Origin: an uncultured Ruminococcus sp.
Lineage (GTDB): Bacteria > Bacillota > Clostridia > Oscillospirales > Ruminococcaceae
Length of the DNA: 64,000 bases
Assembly: GCA_947627275.1 (NCBI GenBank)
Contig: CANQVK010000001.1
Span: 1-64,000, forward strand
Reading direction: 5' to 3'
Shown here: piece by piece, positions 41,708 to 50,657 of the stretch
Layout: the number at the start of each line of letters is the position of its first letter
Numbering within the stretch: the first letter of the stretch is position 1
Notes under the pieces: model-generated
The model's database searches: none
The model's input: the letters and a program-made list of their open reading frames with translations, nothing else
Told to the model about the DNA's origin: nothing
Program-made: the position numbers and the translations under genes

Positions 41708-44539
41708 ATGAGAAGCAAGCTAAAACGATTCCTGATGTGCTTTCTTGCCGCATCAATGCTGAGCATTTCGGCAAGCTCATTTGCCGACAATGAAGAAGCT
41801 CCCGAAGAAACAGCCGACGCCTCCGCCGACTCCTCGGAAGAAAACGCCGGCGAAAGCTCCAATGCGGCAAGGCTGAGGGAATCCGAGGAAAAAGTACGTG
41901 CGGAATATGCGGACATTACGAAATATCTGCAAAAGATAGGCACGATCGACGGATTCGACATATACTTCAAGGATAAAGACATTGATGACATGATATGGGA
42001 GAAAAACGGCGGAAAGCCCGATAAGAAGTCCGACTACACCGATGAACAGAAAGAGCTTAAGGATAAGATCGACGATCTTAAAAAGCTGGGCGACCTCGTT
42101 GCCGTTGATCCCGAAACCGAAACCCCCGTTGCCAATTTTGACGATAACAGCAAATACGGCGAGGGAAAAATATACGTCAGCGACGGCGGACGCTATCTGC
42201 TTTATACCGATAAGGAGCTAACTAAGGCTATTCGTATCAGACATGTTATCTCAACCGTTGACAACCCCTTTCTTTTCAGCTCGACGGACGGCAAGACCCT
42301 TGAACTCATGGATCCCGACTACAAAGAGATAATTTTCACATATACCGAAAGCGGCAGCGAGGACGGAAAAAAGATTTTCCTCACCGCAGATAAAAGCGGT
42401 TTTGCATGGCTCTCCGCCGACGGAACGCAGGTTATCGGAACATACAGGATATGCGCCGAAAACGACGGCTTCAAGCTCCTTGTGGACGACCGCCTCGGAA
42501 ATATCGGCATTGAGAACAAGGAAACAGGCTATATATGGTGGTCGTCCCCTCCCGGTGCGTCCCGTGACAGGATAGCCACTCCGCTTCTTGCAGACGAACT
42601 GCGTTCCTCAAATATCATAACCTACGGCATTCCCTCCAAACGCTCTACGGGCATTCTGCGCTCGGCTGCGGACGACTGCAAACTCTCGGTCAAGGACATT
42701 CAGAACGGCGTAAAAATTACCTACAAATACGCAAAGGGCTTTGAGTTCCCCGTCGAATACACTCTTGAGGAGGATCATGTCAAGGCAAGTCTCAAAGTAA
42801 GCGAGATAAAAGAAACTGACCCTGAGAATATCGTTACCGAGATAACCCTTATGAGAAGCTTCGGCGCGGCTGACGCTACGGAGGAAGGCTATTTTATAAT
42901 TCCTGACGGCAGCGGCGCACTCGTCCGCTTCAACAATAACAAAACGACCGATGCAAACGCTTACTCGCAAAGCGTCTACGGCAAGGATATTACCGCAGTT
43001 CCCACAAGCAAGGGAGCTGTGACAGAACAGATATACCTCCCCATGTACGGCATTGTCAAGGAGGACAACGCTATGATGGCAGTTGCATCAAAGGGCGATT
43101 CAAACGCCTATATTTCGGCGTATGTGTCGGGACAATCCAACAGCGGCTACAACATGTGCAATTTCACCTTTGTGCTGAGGGAAAGCGACAGCTTCTACAT
43201 GTCAGGCAACAGCAACGACAAGTTTACCGTTTTTGAAAGAGGCGGCATAAAGTCGGACGACATCGAACTGCTTTACTACCCTATCGCCAAGGAAAACGCG
43301 GATTATGTTGACGTTGCGGAACGCTACAGAAATTACCTCATGGAACACGAGGGACTTGCCAAAAAAACTACAGCGGACAGCATCCAGATGTATATTTCAC
43401 TCTACGGCGGAACTCAGAAGAAAAAGCCTGTGCTGGGAGTCCCAGTGACTATGAAGCAGACTGCGACCAAATATGACGAAGCGGTGGAGATACTCTCGGA
43501 GCTGAGGGACAGCGGCGCGGATAACCTTGTAGTCGCCTACAAAAACTGGACGGACGACGGCATATGCGGCAAGATCGACACGGCCGCCAAGCCCTCGGGA
43601 AAACTGGGCGGAAAAAGCGGATTCTCCAAGCTTACCGACTATATAAGCGAAAACGGCTTTGAACTTTACCCTGTTTCCGACAACAGAGATTTCTACTCAG
43701 GAAACGGCTACAGCTCTTTCAGCGATACGAGCGTCAGAGTTTCAGGCTCATACTCCCGTATAGTCAGCTACGACCGTGCTTACGGCATTCCCGACGGCTT
43801 AAAGAAAAACATGTCCCTGCTTTCGCCGAGCCATTTTACTGAGATATGCGGCGAAATTGCCGAAAATTACAACGCTGCCGGTCTGAACGGCGTATCCGCA
43901 GGCAGTCTGACGACCTCGCTTTACGGCGACTACGGCAAAAAAAGTCTTTCGCGCTTTAAGGCTATGGAGCTTGCGGAGGAAAGCTTCAAAAAGCTCTCGG
44001 ACAGTCTGGAAAACGGCGTTCTTGCCGATTCCGCCAACGCCTATGTCCTCCCCTATGTAAGCCATATTACCAATGTGCCGATGTCCTCCAGCCGATTCGA
44101 TATTTTCAATGAGGACATTCCTTTCTATCAGATAGTCATGCACGGCATTGTGCCGTACTCGACCACCCCCGTCAATGCGGACGCCGACTCCGAAACGCTG
44201 CTTCTTATGGCGGCGGCTACGGGAAGTCTGCTGAGCTACGATATGCTCTACGAGGAAACAAGCGAACTTAAAGACACCGAATTCGACATATATTACTATG
44301 CAAACTACGCTGACTGGACGGAAACGGCGGCGGCTGAATACAAGTTGCTTAAGCCGATATATACGGACGTCGCCGAAGCTGTTATAACAGGCTACGATGT
44401 TGAAAACAACGGAAACAATATAACGACGACCTACTCCAACGGGTCAGTTGTGAAGGTCGATCTTGAGGCGAGAACCATAGAGTTCAACGGTCAGGTCATC
44501 GACCTTGCCGAAGCCGAGGAAGGAGGTATCAGATTCTAA
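41708..44539 (+). CDS. DUF5696-domain extracellular protein
   Basis: 943 residues. A signal peptide (about 1-26, ending SFA), an acidic Ser/Glu/Ala linker (27-55), beta-rich domains (100-450; NIGIENKETGYIWWSSPPGASRD, EGYFIIPDGSGALVRFNNN), and a C-terminal TIM-barrel-like half (about 540-900) with D-rich motifs as in glycoside hydrolases, though I cannot name a catalytic pair. DUF5696 proteins are commonly linked to sugar permeases. It overlaps the next permease gene by one base. A secreted glycan-active or glycan-binding enzyme is the best guess. Confidence 0.8.
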   Translation: MRSKLKRFLMCFLAASMLSISASSFADNEEAPEETADASADSSEENAGESSNAARLRESEEKVRAEYADITKYLQKIGTIDGFDIYFKDKDIDDMIWEKNGGKPDKKSDYTDEQKELKDKIDDLKKLGDLVAVDPETETPVANFDDNSKYGEGKIYVSDGGRYLLYTDKELTKAIRIRHVISTVDNPFLFSSTDGKTLELMDPDYKEIIFTYTESGSEDGKKIFLTADKSGFAWLSADGTQVIGTYRICAENDGFKLLVDDRLGNIGIENKETGYIWWSSPPGASRDRIATPLLADELRSSNIITYGIPSKRSTGILRSAADDCKLSVKDIQNGVKITYKYAKGFEFPVEYTLEEDHVKASLKVSEIKETDPENIVTEITLMRSFGAADATEEGYFIIPDGSGALVRFNNNKTTDANAYSQSVYGKDITAVPTSKGAVTEQIYLPMYGIVKEDNAMMAVASKGDSNAYISAYVSGQSNSGYNMCNFTFVLRESDSFYMSGNSNDKFTVFERGGIKSDDIELLYYPIAKENADYVDVAERYRNYLMEHEGLAKKTTADSIQMYISLYGGTQKKKPVLGVPVTMKQTATKYDEAVEILSELRDSGADNLVVAYKNWTDDGICGKIDTAAKPSGKLGGKSGFSKLTDYISENGFELYPVSDNRDFYSGNGYSSFSDTSVRVSGSYSRIVSYDRAYGIPDGLKKNMSLLSPSHFTEICGEIAENYNAAGLNGVSAGSLTTSLYGDYGKKSLSRFKAMELAEESFKKLSDSLENGVLADSANAYVLPYVSHITNVPMSSSRFDIFNEDIPFYQIVMHGIVPYSTTPVNADADSETLLLMAAATGSLLSYDMLYEETSELKDTEFDIYYYANYADWTETAAAEYKLLKPIYTDVAEAVITGYDVENNGNNITTTYSNGSVVKVDLEARTIEFNGQVIDLAEAEEGGIRF

Positions 44540-45468
44540 TGACTGAAACAAATGCTGAAAAAAAATCCGCAAAGCGTTCATGTCTTTCCTACGAAAAGAG
44601 AAAGAGCCTTTACGGCTACGGATTTCTGGGACTCTGGATGATCGGCACGCTGATATTCTTCCTTATTCCGCTGATAAAATCCCTTATATGGTCTTTCTGC
44701 GAGGTCACGATCGACACGGGAAGCGCCTCGCTGGAATGGGTAGGTCTGAAAAACTTTGACTACGCTCTTAACACCGACCCAAACTATACGGAATACCTAT
44801 GCGACATGCTGTTTGAAACCTTGTGGAAAACTCCCCTTGTTGTGATCTTCTCGCTGTTTATCGCAGCTATCCTCAATCAGAAATTCAAGGGACGAACGCT
44901 TGCAAGGGCGATATTCTTCCTCCCCGTTATCATTGCCACAGGTCCCGTATACGCTATTATCAACGGCGATATGGGTTCTACGGGCAACACGGGCGCAGCT
45001 CAGTTTTCCACCATGTTCTCAACGGATATGGTCGGCGAGCTGCTGCAATTCCTGGGAATTTACGGTCTCAGCAATATGGAAACAATGATCTCAACAATAG
45101 CCGATAACGTTTTCGGTATCGTATGGGCAAGCGGCATTCAGATACTCCTTTTCCTTGCCGCCTTGCAGAACATTCCTCCCTCGGCAAAGGAAGCGGCTCA
45201 GATAGAGGGCGCAACGGCTTGGGAATATTTCTGGAAGATAATCTTCCCGAACGTCAGCCCGTTTATCCTTGCAAACCTTATCTTCACAGTCATAGACTCG
45301 TTTACCAGCCCCGCAAATACGGTAATGAAGCGTATCCTCGCTCTCCGTGACGACTGGCAGTTCGGCGTGATCTCGTCAATGGCGTGGATATATTTCGGCA
45401 TTATCCTTGCGTCTATCGGCATTATCACATTCATAGCAAATAAATTTATTTACTATGAGGTCGATTAA
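44539..45468 (+). CDS. Sugar ABC transporter permease (MalF/UgpA type), pair 2
   Basis: 309 residues, six membrane helices, with EAA loop EAAQIEGATAWEYFWKIIFPNVSP. Its ATG overlaps the stop of the DUF5696 gene by one base. It differs from the first-pair permease in loop sequences, so it is not a recent duplicate. It forms a second heterodimeric channel with the next gene; no second binding protein is encoded in the operon. Confidence 0.92.
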   Translation: MTETNAEKKSAKRSCLSYEKRKSLYGYGFLGLWMIGTLIFFLIPLIKSLIWSFCEVTIDTGSASLEWVGLKNFDYALNTDPNYTEYLCDMLFETLWKTPLVVIFSLFIAAILNQKFKGRTLARAIFFLPVIIATGPVYAIINGDMGSTGNTGAAQFSTMFSTDMVGELLQFLGIYGLSNMETMISTIADNVFGIVWASGIQILLFLAALQNIPPSAKEAAQIEGATAWEYFWKIIFPNVSPFILANLIFTVIDSFTSPANTVMKRILALRDDWQFGVISSMAWIYFGIILASIGIITFIANKFIYYEVD

Positions 45469-45483
45469 GGAGGTGCGGCTCAA

Positions 45484-46509
45484 ATGACTGATACAACAGA
45501 CGCTGTTGCAAAGTCCGATAAGGAGGTCGGCAGCGGCATGACCAAAAAAGAAGCGAAGCGTATACGCACGGAGGGCATGAGCAGGGAAGAAAAAGCTTAT
45601 ATCAGACGAAAAGCTCTTATGGAAACGGCGTGGCATTTTTTCCGCTTCGTAATACTTTTCGGACTGGGCTTCGTTATTATATATCCGCTTCTCTACATGA
45701 TAAGCTGCGCTTTCAGAGAAAGAAGCGATATGACCGACCCCACGGTCATGTGGATACCTCGGCATTTCACCCTTGAAATAATTAAAGAGACGCTCGATGC
45801 GATGGATTTCTGGAATACCCTGAAAAACACTCTGATACTCAACGTGGGATGCGCTTTCGCACAGGTGCTTTCATGCGCCGTAACAGGCTACGGCTTCGCA
45901 AGATTCAGATTCAAGGGAAAAAATCTCATGTTCATTATCGTTATCATGATGATACTTGTACCGCCGCAGGTGATCTCCCTGCCGCTTTACACGCAGTTCA
46001 GACACTTCGGTATCGGCGATTTTTCGGTAAATCTTCTTGACAACATGCTTGCCATGTACCTGCCTGCAATGACGGGCAACGGCATTCGCGCCGGACTTAT
46101 GATCCTGATTTTCCGTCAGTTTTTCAAAGGACTTCCCAAAGAGCTTGAGGACGCCGCATACATCGACGGCTGCGGACCGTTCAGAACCTTTATACAGGTC
46201 ATGATACCAAACGCCGCCCCTGCTTTCCTTACAGTGTTCCTGTTCTCGGTGGTGTGGTACTGGAACGACTACTATGTCAGCGCTTCATTCTTTAACAATA
46301 CCCGAACTATAGCGCTTATGCTTCAGAATCTCGACACGGAACTGAAACGGAGATTGTTCAACTCCGCAACAGTTGAGATCTCTGCGAGAGAACAGATAGT
46401 CTGGAAGGAAGCAGGCTGTCTGCTGTCCATAATGCCTATACTCCTTCTGTACATCTGCTTGCAGAAGTACTTTACGGAGGGAATCGAACGCTCGGGACTT
46501 GTCGGATAA
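45484..46509 (+). CDS. Carbohydrate ABC transporter permease (MalG/UgpE type), pair 2
   Basis: 341 residues, longer than the pair-1 counterpart because of a charged N-terminal cytosolic extension (about 1-45, with KKEAKRIRTEGMSREEKAYIRRK). Six membrane helices and EAA loop EDAAYIDGCGPFRTFIQVMIPNAAP. A periplasmic-side insertion (TRTIALMLQNLDTELKRRLFNSATVEISAREQ split over two segments) precedes the last helix. GGAGGTG lies upstream. Last gene of the operon. Confidence 0.92.
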   Translation: MTDTTDAVAKSDKEVGSGMTKKEAKRIRTEGMSREEKAYIRRKALMETAWHFFRFVILFGLGFVIIYPLLYMISCAFRERSDMTDPTVMWIPRHFTLEIIKETLDAMDFWNTLKNTLILNVGCAFAQVLSCAVTGYGFARFRFKGKNLMFIIVIMMILVPPQVISLPLYTQFRHFGIGDFSVNLLDNMLAMYLPAMTGNGIRAGLMILIFRQFFKGLPKELEDAAYIDGCGPFRTFIQVMIPNAAPAFLTVFLFSVVWYWNDYYVSASFFNNTRTIALMLQNLDTELKRRLFNSATVEISAREQIVWKEAGCLLSIMPILLLYICLQKYFTEGIERSGLVG

Positions 46510-46520
46510 CATTTAATTCG

Positions 46521-46582
46521 AACAAACTAACATCGGGATTCCAAAGGGACGTGTCCCTTTGGAATCCCGATGTTAGTTTGTT
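46521..46582. terminator. Perfect 30-bp palindrome acting as operon terminator
   Basis: 46521-46550 pairs without mismatch with 46553-46582 across a two-base loop; T-rich sequence follows. The arms carry the ATTCCAAAGGGAC / GTCCCTTTGGAAT and CATCGGG/CCCGATG parts of the long MITE-B elements, duplicated head to head. It lies 11 bases after the last permease stop and so likely ends the operon transcript. Confidence 0.85.
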
Positions 46583-46701
46583 TTAATTACCATTAATAGC
46601 ATTTTATTTCGGCATTCAGCACAATCTATCATGTAAATATAGTGATGTGCCAGTGCATTTCGACTATTTTTGAAAGATTGCCAATTTTTTTGCATCAGCT
46701 A

Positions 46702-46730
46702 TTGACACGAGCAATTGAATGTGATACAAT
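46702..46730 (+). promoter_or_regulatory. Near-consensus promoter of the 46808 gene
   Basis: TTGACA (46702-46707), 17-base spacer, TACAAT (46725-46730); the predicted transcription start falls at the beginning of the inverted repeat at 46736. Confidence 0.87.
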
Positions 46731-46735
46731 CTTAC

Positions 46736-46770
46736 TATCATCTAACTCGCATTTTCCCAGTTAGATGATA
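46736..46770 (+). promoter_or_regulatory. 12-bp perfect inverted repeat at the transcription start
   Basis: TATCATCTAACT (46736-46747), 11-base spacer, AGTTAGATGATA (46759-46770). Its position at the start site fits either a repressor operator or a 5'-end mRNA hairpin. Confidence 0.65.
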
Positions 46771-46807
46771 ACAAAAATATTCACGTTTATAACAAGGAGG
46801 ATTTATT

Positions 46808-47398
46808 ATGTTTGAATTCAATGACTTGCAAGCAATGTCGCTTCAGCTTCGTGAAGCGGTAAACAAAGCTAATTGGGATGAAGCCAAAAACATTCCCACT
46901 AACCATTCTTTTAAAAAACTTATAGCACAGAATCGTCGCCCTGCTATAGCCGCACGTTTGATTAGCCGTCCTATAAAGCTTATGAGATACAGTTACGACA
47001 CTGATGGAAATTGTATTCAGCACGGTGTAGACACCTATGATGCACACAGGATAGCAGATATGATCATTGCAAGTGCTATGAATAATGGTCAGTTAAAATA
47101 CCCCTTAACTGGAGATTGGAGCAAGACATATGTTAAACAGCTCTACTTGTTCATTAGCGGAAACCCAGTTGCAAGATTCAATGTTGAATCCATTGAAAAA
47201 AGCAATGGTCTTTCTGACGAAGAACTGAGCAAATACATTGATCCTACTCCCATCAAAAACTCCACTTATAAGTCTGTTGCACTTATTAGTAATGTTGAAA
47301 CCTCTGATCTTCCTGATGACTATCTTGGGAATTACTCTGGTTTGCCTATTCGAAATTCAGCTTTGAAAGGTAGTAGACCGCTGATTTATATTTTGTAA
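46808..47398 (+). CDS. Orphan protein of unknown function, AT-rich gene
   Basis: 196 residues, no signal or membrane segment, cytosolic. AAGGAGG at 46794-46800 and the strong upstream promoter support expression. Composition is more AT-rich and codon use less biased than in the flanking operon genes, which hints at acquisition by transfer. Notable stretches are HSFKKLIAQNRRPAIAARLISR and DAHRIADMIIASAMNNGQ (helical); the C-terminal third is Pro/Ser/Asn-rich. I do not recognise a family. Flanked by the permease operon and a terminator of its own. Confidence 0.75.
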   Translation: MFEFNDLQAMSLQLREAVNKANWDEAKNIPTNHSFKKLIAQNRRPAIAARLISRPIKLMRYSYDTDGNCIQHGVDTYDAHRIADMIIASAMNNGQLKYPLTGDWSKTYVKQLYLFISGNPVARFNVESIEKSNGLSDEELSKYIDPTPIKNSTYKSVALISNVETSDLPDDYLGNYSGLPIRNSALKGSRPLIYIL

Positions 47399-47474
47399 GC
47401 TTAATTCATCATTTGATGGACGGTATGTGTAAGCCGTATCATACCCAAGATACTGTAAAAGAGTACAAAAACCC

Positions 47475-47517
47475 CGTCAAAGCTACGGTAAACCGTGGCT
47501 TGACGAGATTAATTTTT
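47475..47517 (+). terminator. Terminator after 46808 gene
   Basis: CGTCAA.GC.ACGGT (47475-47489) with ACCGTGGCTTGACG (47492-47505), allowing one bulged A and one T-G pair, followed by ATTAATTTTT. Confidence 0.8.
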
Positions 47518-47541
47518 ATAAAAATTCTTCAAACCTCACCA

Positions 47542-47835
47542 TCAATACAATGGTAATTGACACTCAGGTACTCCAATAACTGCTCCGATTATTATTGCAA
47601 TTACTGCTATAAGCATTATTGATAAAGGAATAATAGTAATAATAAATTTTGTGCGTTTTTCTTTGCTCCGTTTTATATTAAAAATTGTTGAAAGAAAAGA
47701 AATTGTTATTATTACAGTCAGCCATATAAATGCCCACCATGTATTTGACGACTTAAACTTAAAAACAATTGACAATACTTGAAAAATAACAAAAATAATT
47801 ATTGATAAAAAATATCCAATATTATATTTATTCAA
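47542..47835 (-). CDS. Small three-helix membrane protein
   Basis: About 97 residues with three hydrophobic helices (about residues 8-28, 34-54, 72-94) separated by a short basic cytosolic loop (KRSKEKRTK). Very AT-rich gene. The start is uncertain: GAGGAG at 47852-47847 is 11 bases from TTG 47835 and only two from TTG 47844, so 47835 is chosen. Convergent with the AT-rich orphan gene, with which it may have been acquired. No family recognised. Confidence 0.55.
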   Translation of the reverse strand: MNKYNIGYFLSIIIFVIFQVLSIVFKFKSSNTWWAFIWLTVIITISFLSTIFNIKRSKEKRTKFIITIIPLSIMLIAVIAIIIGAVIGVPECQLPLY

Positions 47836-47914
47836 TAATATCAATTCTCCTCAAACATTTACTAAAATTAAATGTTATATTTATGTCCAAAACCACTACG
47901 AAAACTCAGTTTTA

Positions 47915-49321
47915 TCAGATCGTTGTTTTTTCTTCAAGGAAAGCAACGAGGTCGTCAATGGCAACTCTCTGCTGTTCCATTGTGTCGCGGTCACGGACTG
48001 TCACGCAGTTGTCTTTCTCGATAGTATCAAAGTCAACCGTAATGCAGAAAGGCGTGCCGATCTCGTCCTCACGGCGGTATCTCTTGCCGATAGTACCAGT
48101 CTCGTCAAAATCGCACATAAACTTCTTTGACAGCATCTCGTAAACCTCCTCAGCCTTGGGGGTGAGCTTCTTTACGAGAGGAAGCACGGCGCATTTATAC
48201 GGAGCAAGAGCAGGATGCAAACGCATAACAGTACGGACTTCTCTCTTTTCCTTGCCGTTCTTGTCAACAGAAACAAGCTCCTCCTCATCGTAAGCCTCCG
48301 TAACGATCGAGAGGAAAAGTCTCTCAACGCCGAGGGACGGCTCGATAACATACGGGATATACTTCTCATTTGTCTCGGGGTCAAAGTATTCAAGTGATTT
48401 GCCGCTTGTCTTGATATGCTGAGTGAGGTCGTAGTCGGTTCTGTCTGCAACGCCCCAAAGCTCGCCCCAGCCGAACGGGAAAAGGTACTCGAAATCGGTC
48501 GTAGCCTTTGAGTAGAAGCAAAGCTCCTCGGGGTCGTGGTCGCGGAGACGTATATTTTCCTCTTTAAGACCGAGCGTGAGCAGAAAATCCTTGCAGAAGC
48601 TTCTCCAGTAGCTGAACCACTCCAAGTCGGTACCGGGCTTGCAGAAAAATTCAAGCTCCATCTGCTCGAACTCACGTACACGGAAAATAAAGTTTCCGGG
48701 AGTTATCTCGTTACGGAAGGACTTACCCACCTGCGCAACGCCGAAAGGCACTTTTTTACGGGTGGTACGCTGGATATTGGCAAAGTTCACGAAAATTCCC
48801 TGAGCAGTCTCGGGACGGAGGTAAAGCTCGCTCTTGCTGTCCTCGGTAACGCCCTGAAACGTCTTGAACATCAGGTTAAACTGACGTATATCCGTAAAAT
48901 TACGCTTTCCGCAGTTGGGGCAGACGATATTCTTTTCATTGATGTAATCGGTCATCTGCTGATTAGTCCAGCCTGCAACGTTAGTGCCGTCAAAGTCCTC
49001 GATAAGGTTATCGGCACGGTGACGTGTCTTGCACTCCTTGCAGTCCATAAGGGGGTCGGAAAATCCGCCGATGTGACCTGATGCAACCCATGTCTGAGGA
49101 TTCATGAGAATAGCGGAATCAAGTCCCACATTGTACTTGTTTTCCTGCACGAATTTTTTCAGCCATGCGTTTTTGATATTATTTTTCAGCAGAACGCCGA
49201 GAGGACCGTAATCCCATGTATTGGCAAGTCCGCCGTAAATTTCCGAGCCGGGGTAAACATAGCCCTTTGATTTGCACAAGTCAACTATTTTATCCATAAC
49301 TTTTTCGGTATTTTTAAGCAT
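47915..49321 (-). CDS. glyS: Glycyl-tRNA synthetase (alpha2, eukaryote/archaea-like type)
   Basis: 468 residues. A class II aminoacyl-tRNA synthetase charging tRNA-Gly. It has the motif 1 start ([23 protein letters not shown] split over residues 17-40), four zinc-binding cysteines ([17 protein letters not shown]), motif 2 ([32 protein letters not shown]), motif 3 ([13 protein letters not shown]) and the C-terminal anticodon-binding domain. AAGGAG eight bases before ATG 49321 decides the start over an in-frame TTG at 49327. No T-box leader is visible upstream. Monocistronic. Confidence 0.97.
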   Translation of the reverse strand: MLKNTEKVMDKIVDLCKSKGYVYPGSEIYGGLANTWDYGPLGVLLKNNIKNAWLKKFVQENKYNVGLDSAILMNPQTWVASGHIGGFSDPLMDCKECKTRHRADNLIEDFDGTNVAGWTNQQMTDYINEKNIVCPNCGKRNFTDIRQFNLMFKTFQGVTEDSKSELYLRPETAQGIFVNFANIQRTTRKKVPFGVAQVGKSFRNEITPGNFIFRVREFEQMELEFFCKPGTDLEWFSYWRSFCKDFLLTLGLKEENIRLRDHDPEELCFYSKATTDFEYLFPFGWGELWGVADRTDYDLTQHIKTSGKSLEYFDPETNEKYIPYVIEPSLGVERLFLSIVTEAYDEEELVSVDKNGKEKREVRTVMRLHPALAPYKCAVLPLVKKLTPKAEEVYEMLSKKFMCDFDETGTIGKRYRREDEIGTPFCITVDFDTIEKDNCVTVRDRDTMEQQRVAIDDLVAFLEEKTTI

Positions 49322-49390
49322 ATTCAAAACTCCTTTTTTGGAAATGATAGTAATTATATTTTACTCCATTTTGCATGATTTGTCAAGTGA

Positions 49391-49483
49391 TATACTCGAC
49401 GCTATTGCAAAACGTCCAGTAATGCAGACATACAAATTTTCTGTTCAGCATTCTTTGGACATTTTGCAATAAAGGGAAGTATA
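49391..49483. mobile_element. MITE-A copy (93 bp)
   Basis: TATACTCGACGCTATTGCAA at the left, ...TTGCAATAAAGGGAAGTATA at the right, the same 93-bp length and core as copies at 10604 and 16077. It lies between the divergent glyS and birA genes. The rest of the gap contains a half-copy of the GGGACACGGC module (about 49520-49545) and the birA promoter. Confidence 0.88.
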
Positions 49484-49594
49484 ATATCGAACAAGCACGG
49501 AAATCAATTTTCTGAATGCAGGGACACGGCACGGCGAGCCGCCGCAGGCAGGATCACTCTGAAAAATTATTAAACGAAAATTCTTCCGCGTCTG

Positions 49595-49623
49595 TTGCAA
49601 TTTTGTGCATAATATGATATAAT
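49595..49623 (+). promoter_or_regulatory. birA promoter
   Basis: TTGCAA (49595-49600), 17-base spacer, TATAAT (49618-49623), about 38 bases before the start codon. Confidence 0.8.
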
Positions 49624-49660
49624 AATAACATAAAATCATCAAATCGAACAGGATAAAAAA

Positions 49661-50638
49661 ATGAATGTTAAAAATACACTTATAAGCAGACTTGCGAATG
49701 CCCACGGAGAATTTATATCGGGAGCGGAGCTTTCAAGACAACTGGAAGTCTCGAGAAATGCCGTATGGAAAGCGGTAAAGGCTCTTGAAGCGGAGGGCTA
49801 TGCAATAGAATCCGTTACCTCTAAGGGGTATCGGCTATCCGAACAGAACACACGGCTTTCCGCCGAAATTATTTCCGCCGAAAATACTGCGAAGACGCTT
49901 GGCGGAAATATTATAGTTCTGCCCGAAACATCGTCCACAAATACCTACGCAAAAGCTCTTGCCGCAGACGGAGCGGCTCACGGCACGGTAGTCGCCGCCG
50001 ATACTCAGACAGAGGGCAAGGGCAGACTTGGCAGACATTTTGAATCGCCCTCGGGAAAAGGACTTTACATGAGCGTTATTATCCGCCCGAAATTCGATAT
50101 TTCCTATGCGCCGCTGATAACCTCAGCCGCCGCCGTTTCCGCCGCCGAAGCCGTAGAAAAGCTGTGCGGCTGCGATGTGAGCATAAAATGGGTCAACGAC
50201 CTCTATATGAACGGCAGAAAAATATGCGGCATTCTTACGGAAGCGACCCTTAATCTTGAGATGAACATGCCCGACCACGCCGTTATCGGCATAGGCATAA
50301 ATGTTCTTCACAGCGAATTTCCCGACGAGCTTAAACAGCGCGCGACTACCGTCGAGGACGAATCGGGCAGAAAAATTGACAGAAATAAACTTTGCGGCGA
50401 GATTCTCGGCAGGCTTGAATATTATCTCGACCGCATCGAAAATCATGGACATCTTGATGAATACCGCCGCCGTGAAATGCTGACGGGAAACATGATAACC
50501 GCAAATATCGGCAGCGAAACGGTCATCGGACGTGCCGCGGGCATTGACGATAACGCCAATCTTATCGTTGAGCTTGGCGACGGAACACGCAGAAACCTTA
50601 TCTCGGGGGAGGCTAATCTCTGCCGTATACAAAAGTAA
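49661..50638 (+). CDS. birA: Bifunctional biotin ligase / biotin operon repressor BirA
   Basis: 325 residues. An N-terminal winged-helix DNA-binding domain (about 1-65; ISGAELSRQLEVSRNAVWKAVKALEAEGY) is followed by the biotin-protein ligase domain with the biotinyl-AMP loop GRLGRHFESPSGKGLYMS (about 125-142) and KWVNDLYMNGRKICGILTE (about 184-202), then the SH3-like C-terminal domain. It attaches biotin to carboxylases and represses biotin genes in response to demand. AGGATAAAA gives a weak ribosome-binding site before ATG 49661. Followed closely by the flippase gene. Confidence 0.96.
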   Translation: MNVKNTLISRLANAHGEFISGAELSRQLEVSRNAVWKAVKALEAEGYAIESVTSKGYRLSEQNTRLSAEIISAENTAKTLGGNIIVLPETSSTNTYAKALAADGAAHGTVVAADTQTEGKGRLGRHFESPSGKGLYMSVIIRPKFDISYAPLITSAAAVSAAEAVEKLCGCDVSIKWVNDLYMNGRKICGILTEATLNLEMNMPDHAVIGIGINVLHSEFPDELKQRATTVEDESGRKIDRNKLCGEILGRLEYYLDRIENHGHLDEYRRREMLTGNMITANIGSETVIGRAAGIDDNANLIVELGDGTRRNLISGEANLCRIQK

Positions 50639-50657
50639 TTCGGAGATAGTAAGAAAA

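Noticed and set aside
49322-49660. T-box leader for glyS
   Set aside because: No AGGGTGG-type antiterminator or specifier loop is seen on the minus strand upstream of glyS; the region is a MITE-A copy and the birA promoter.
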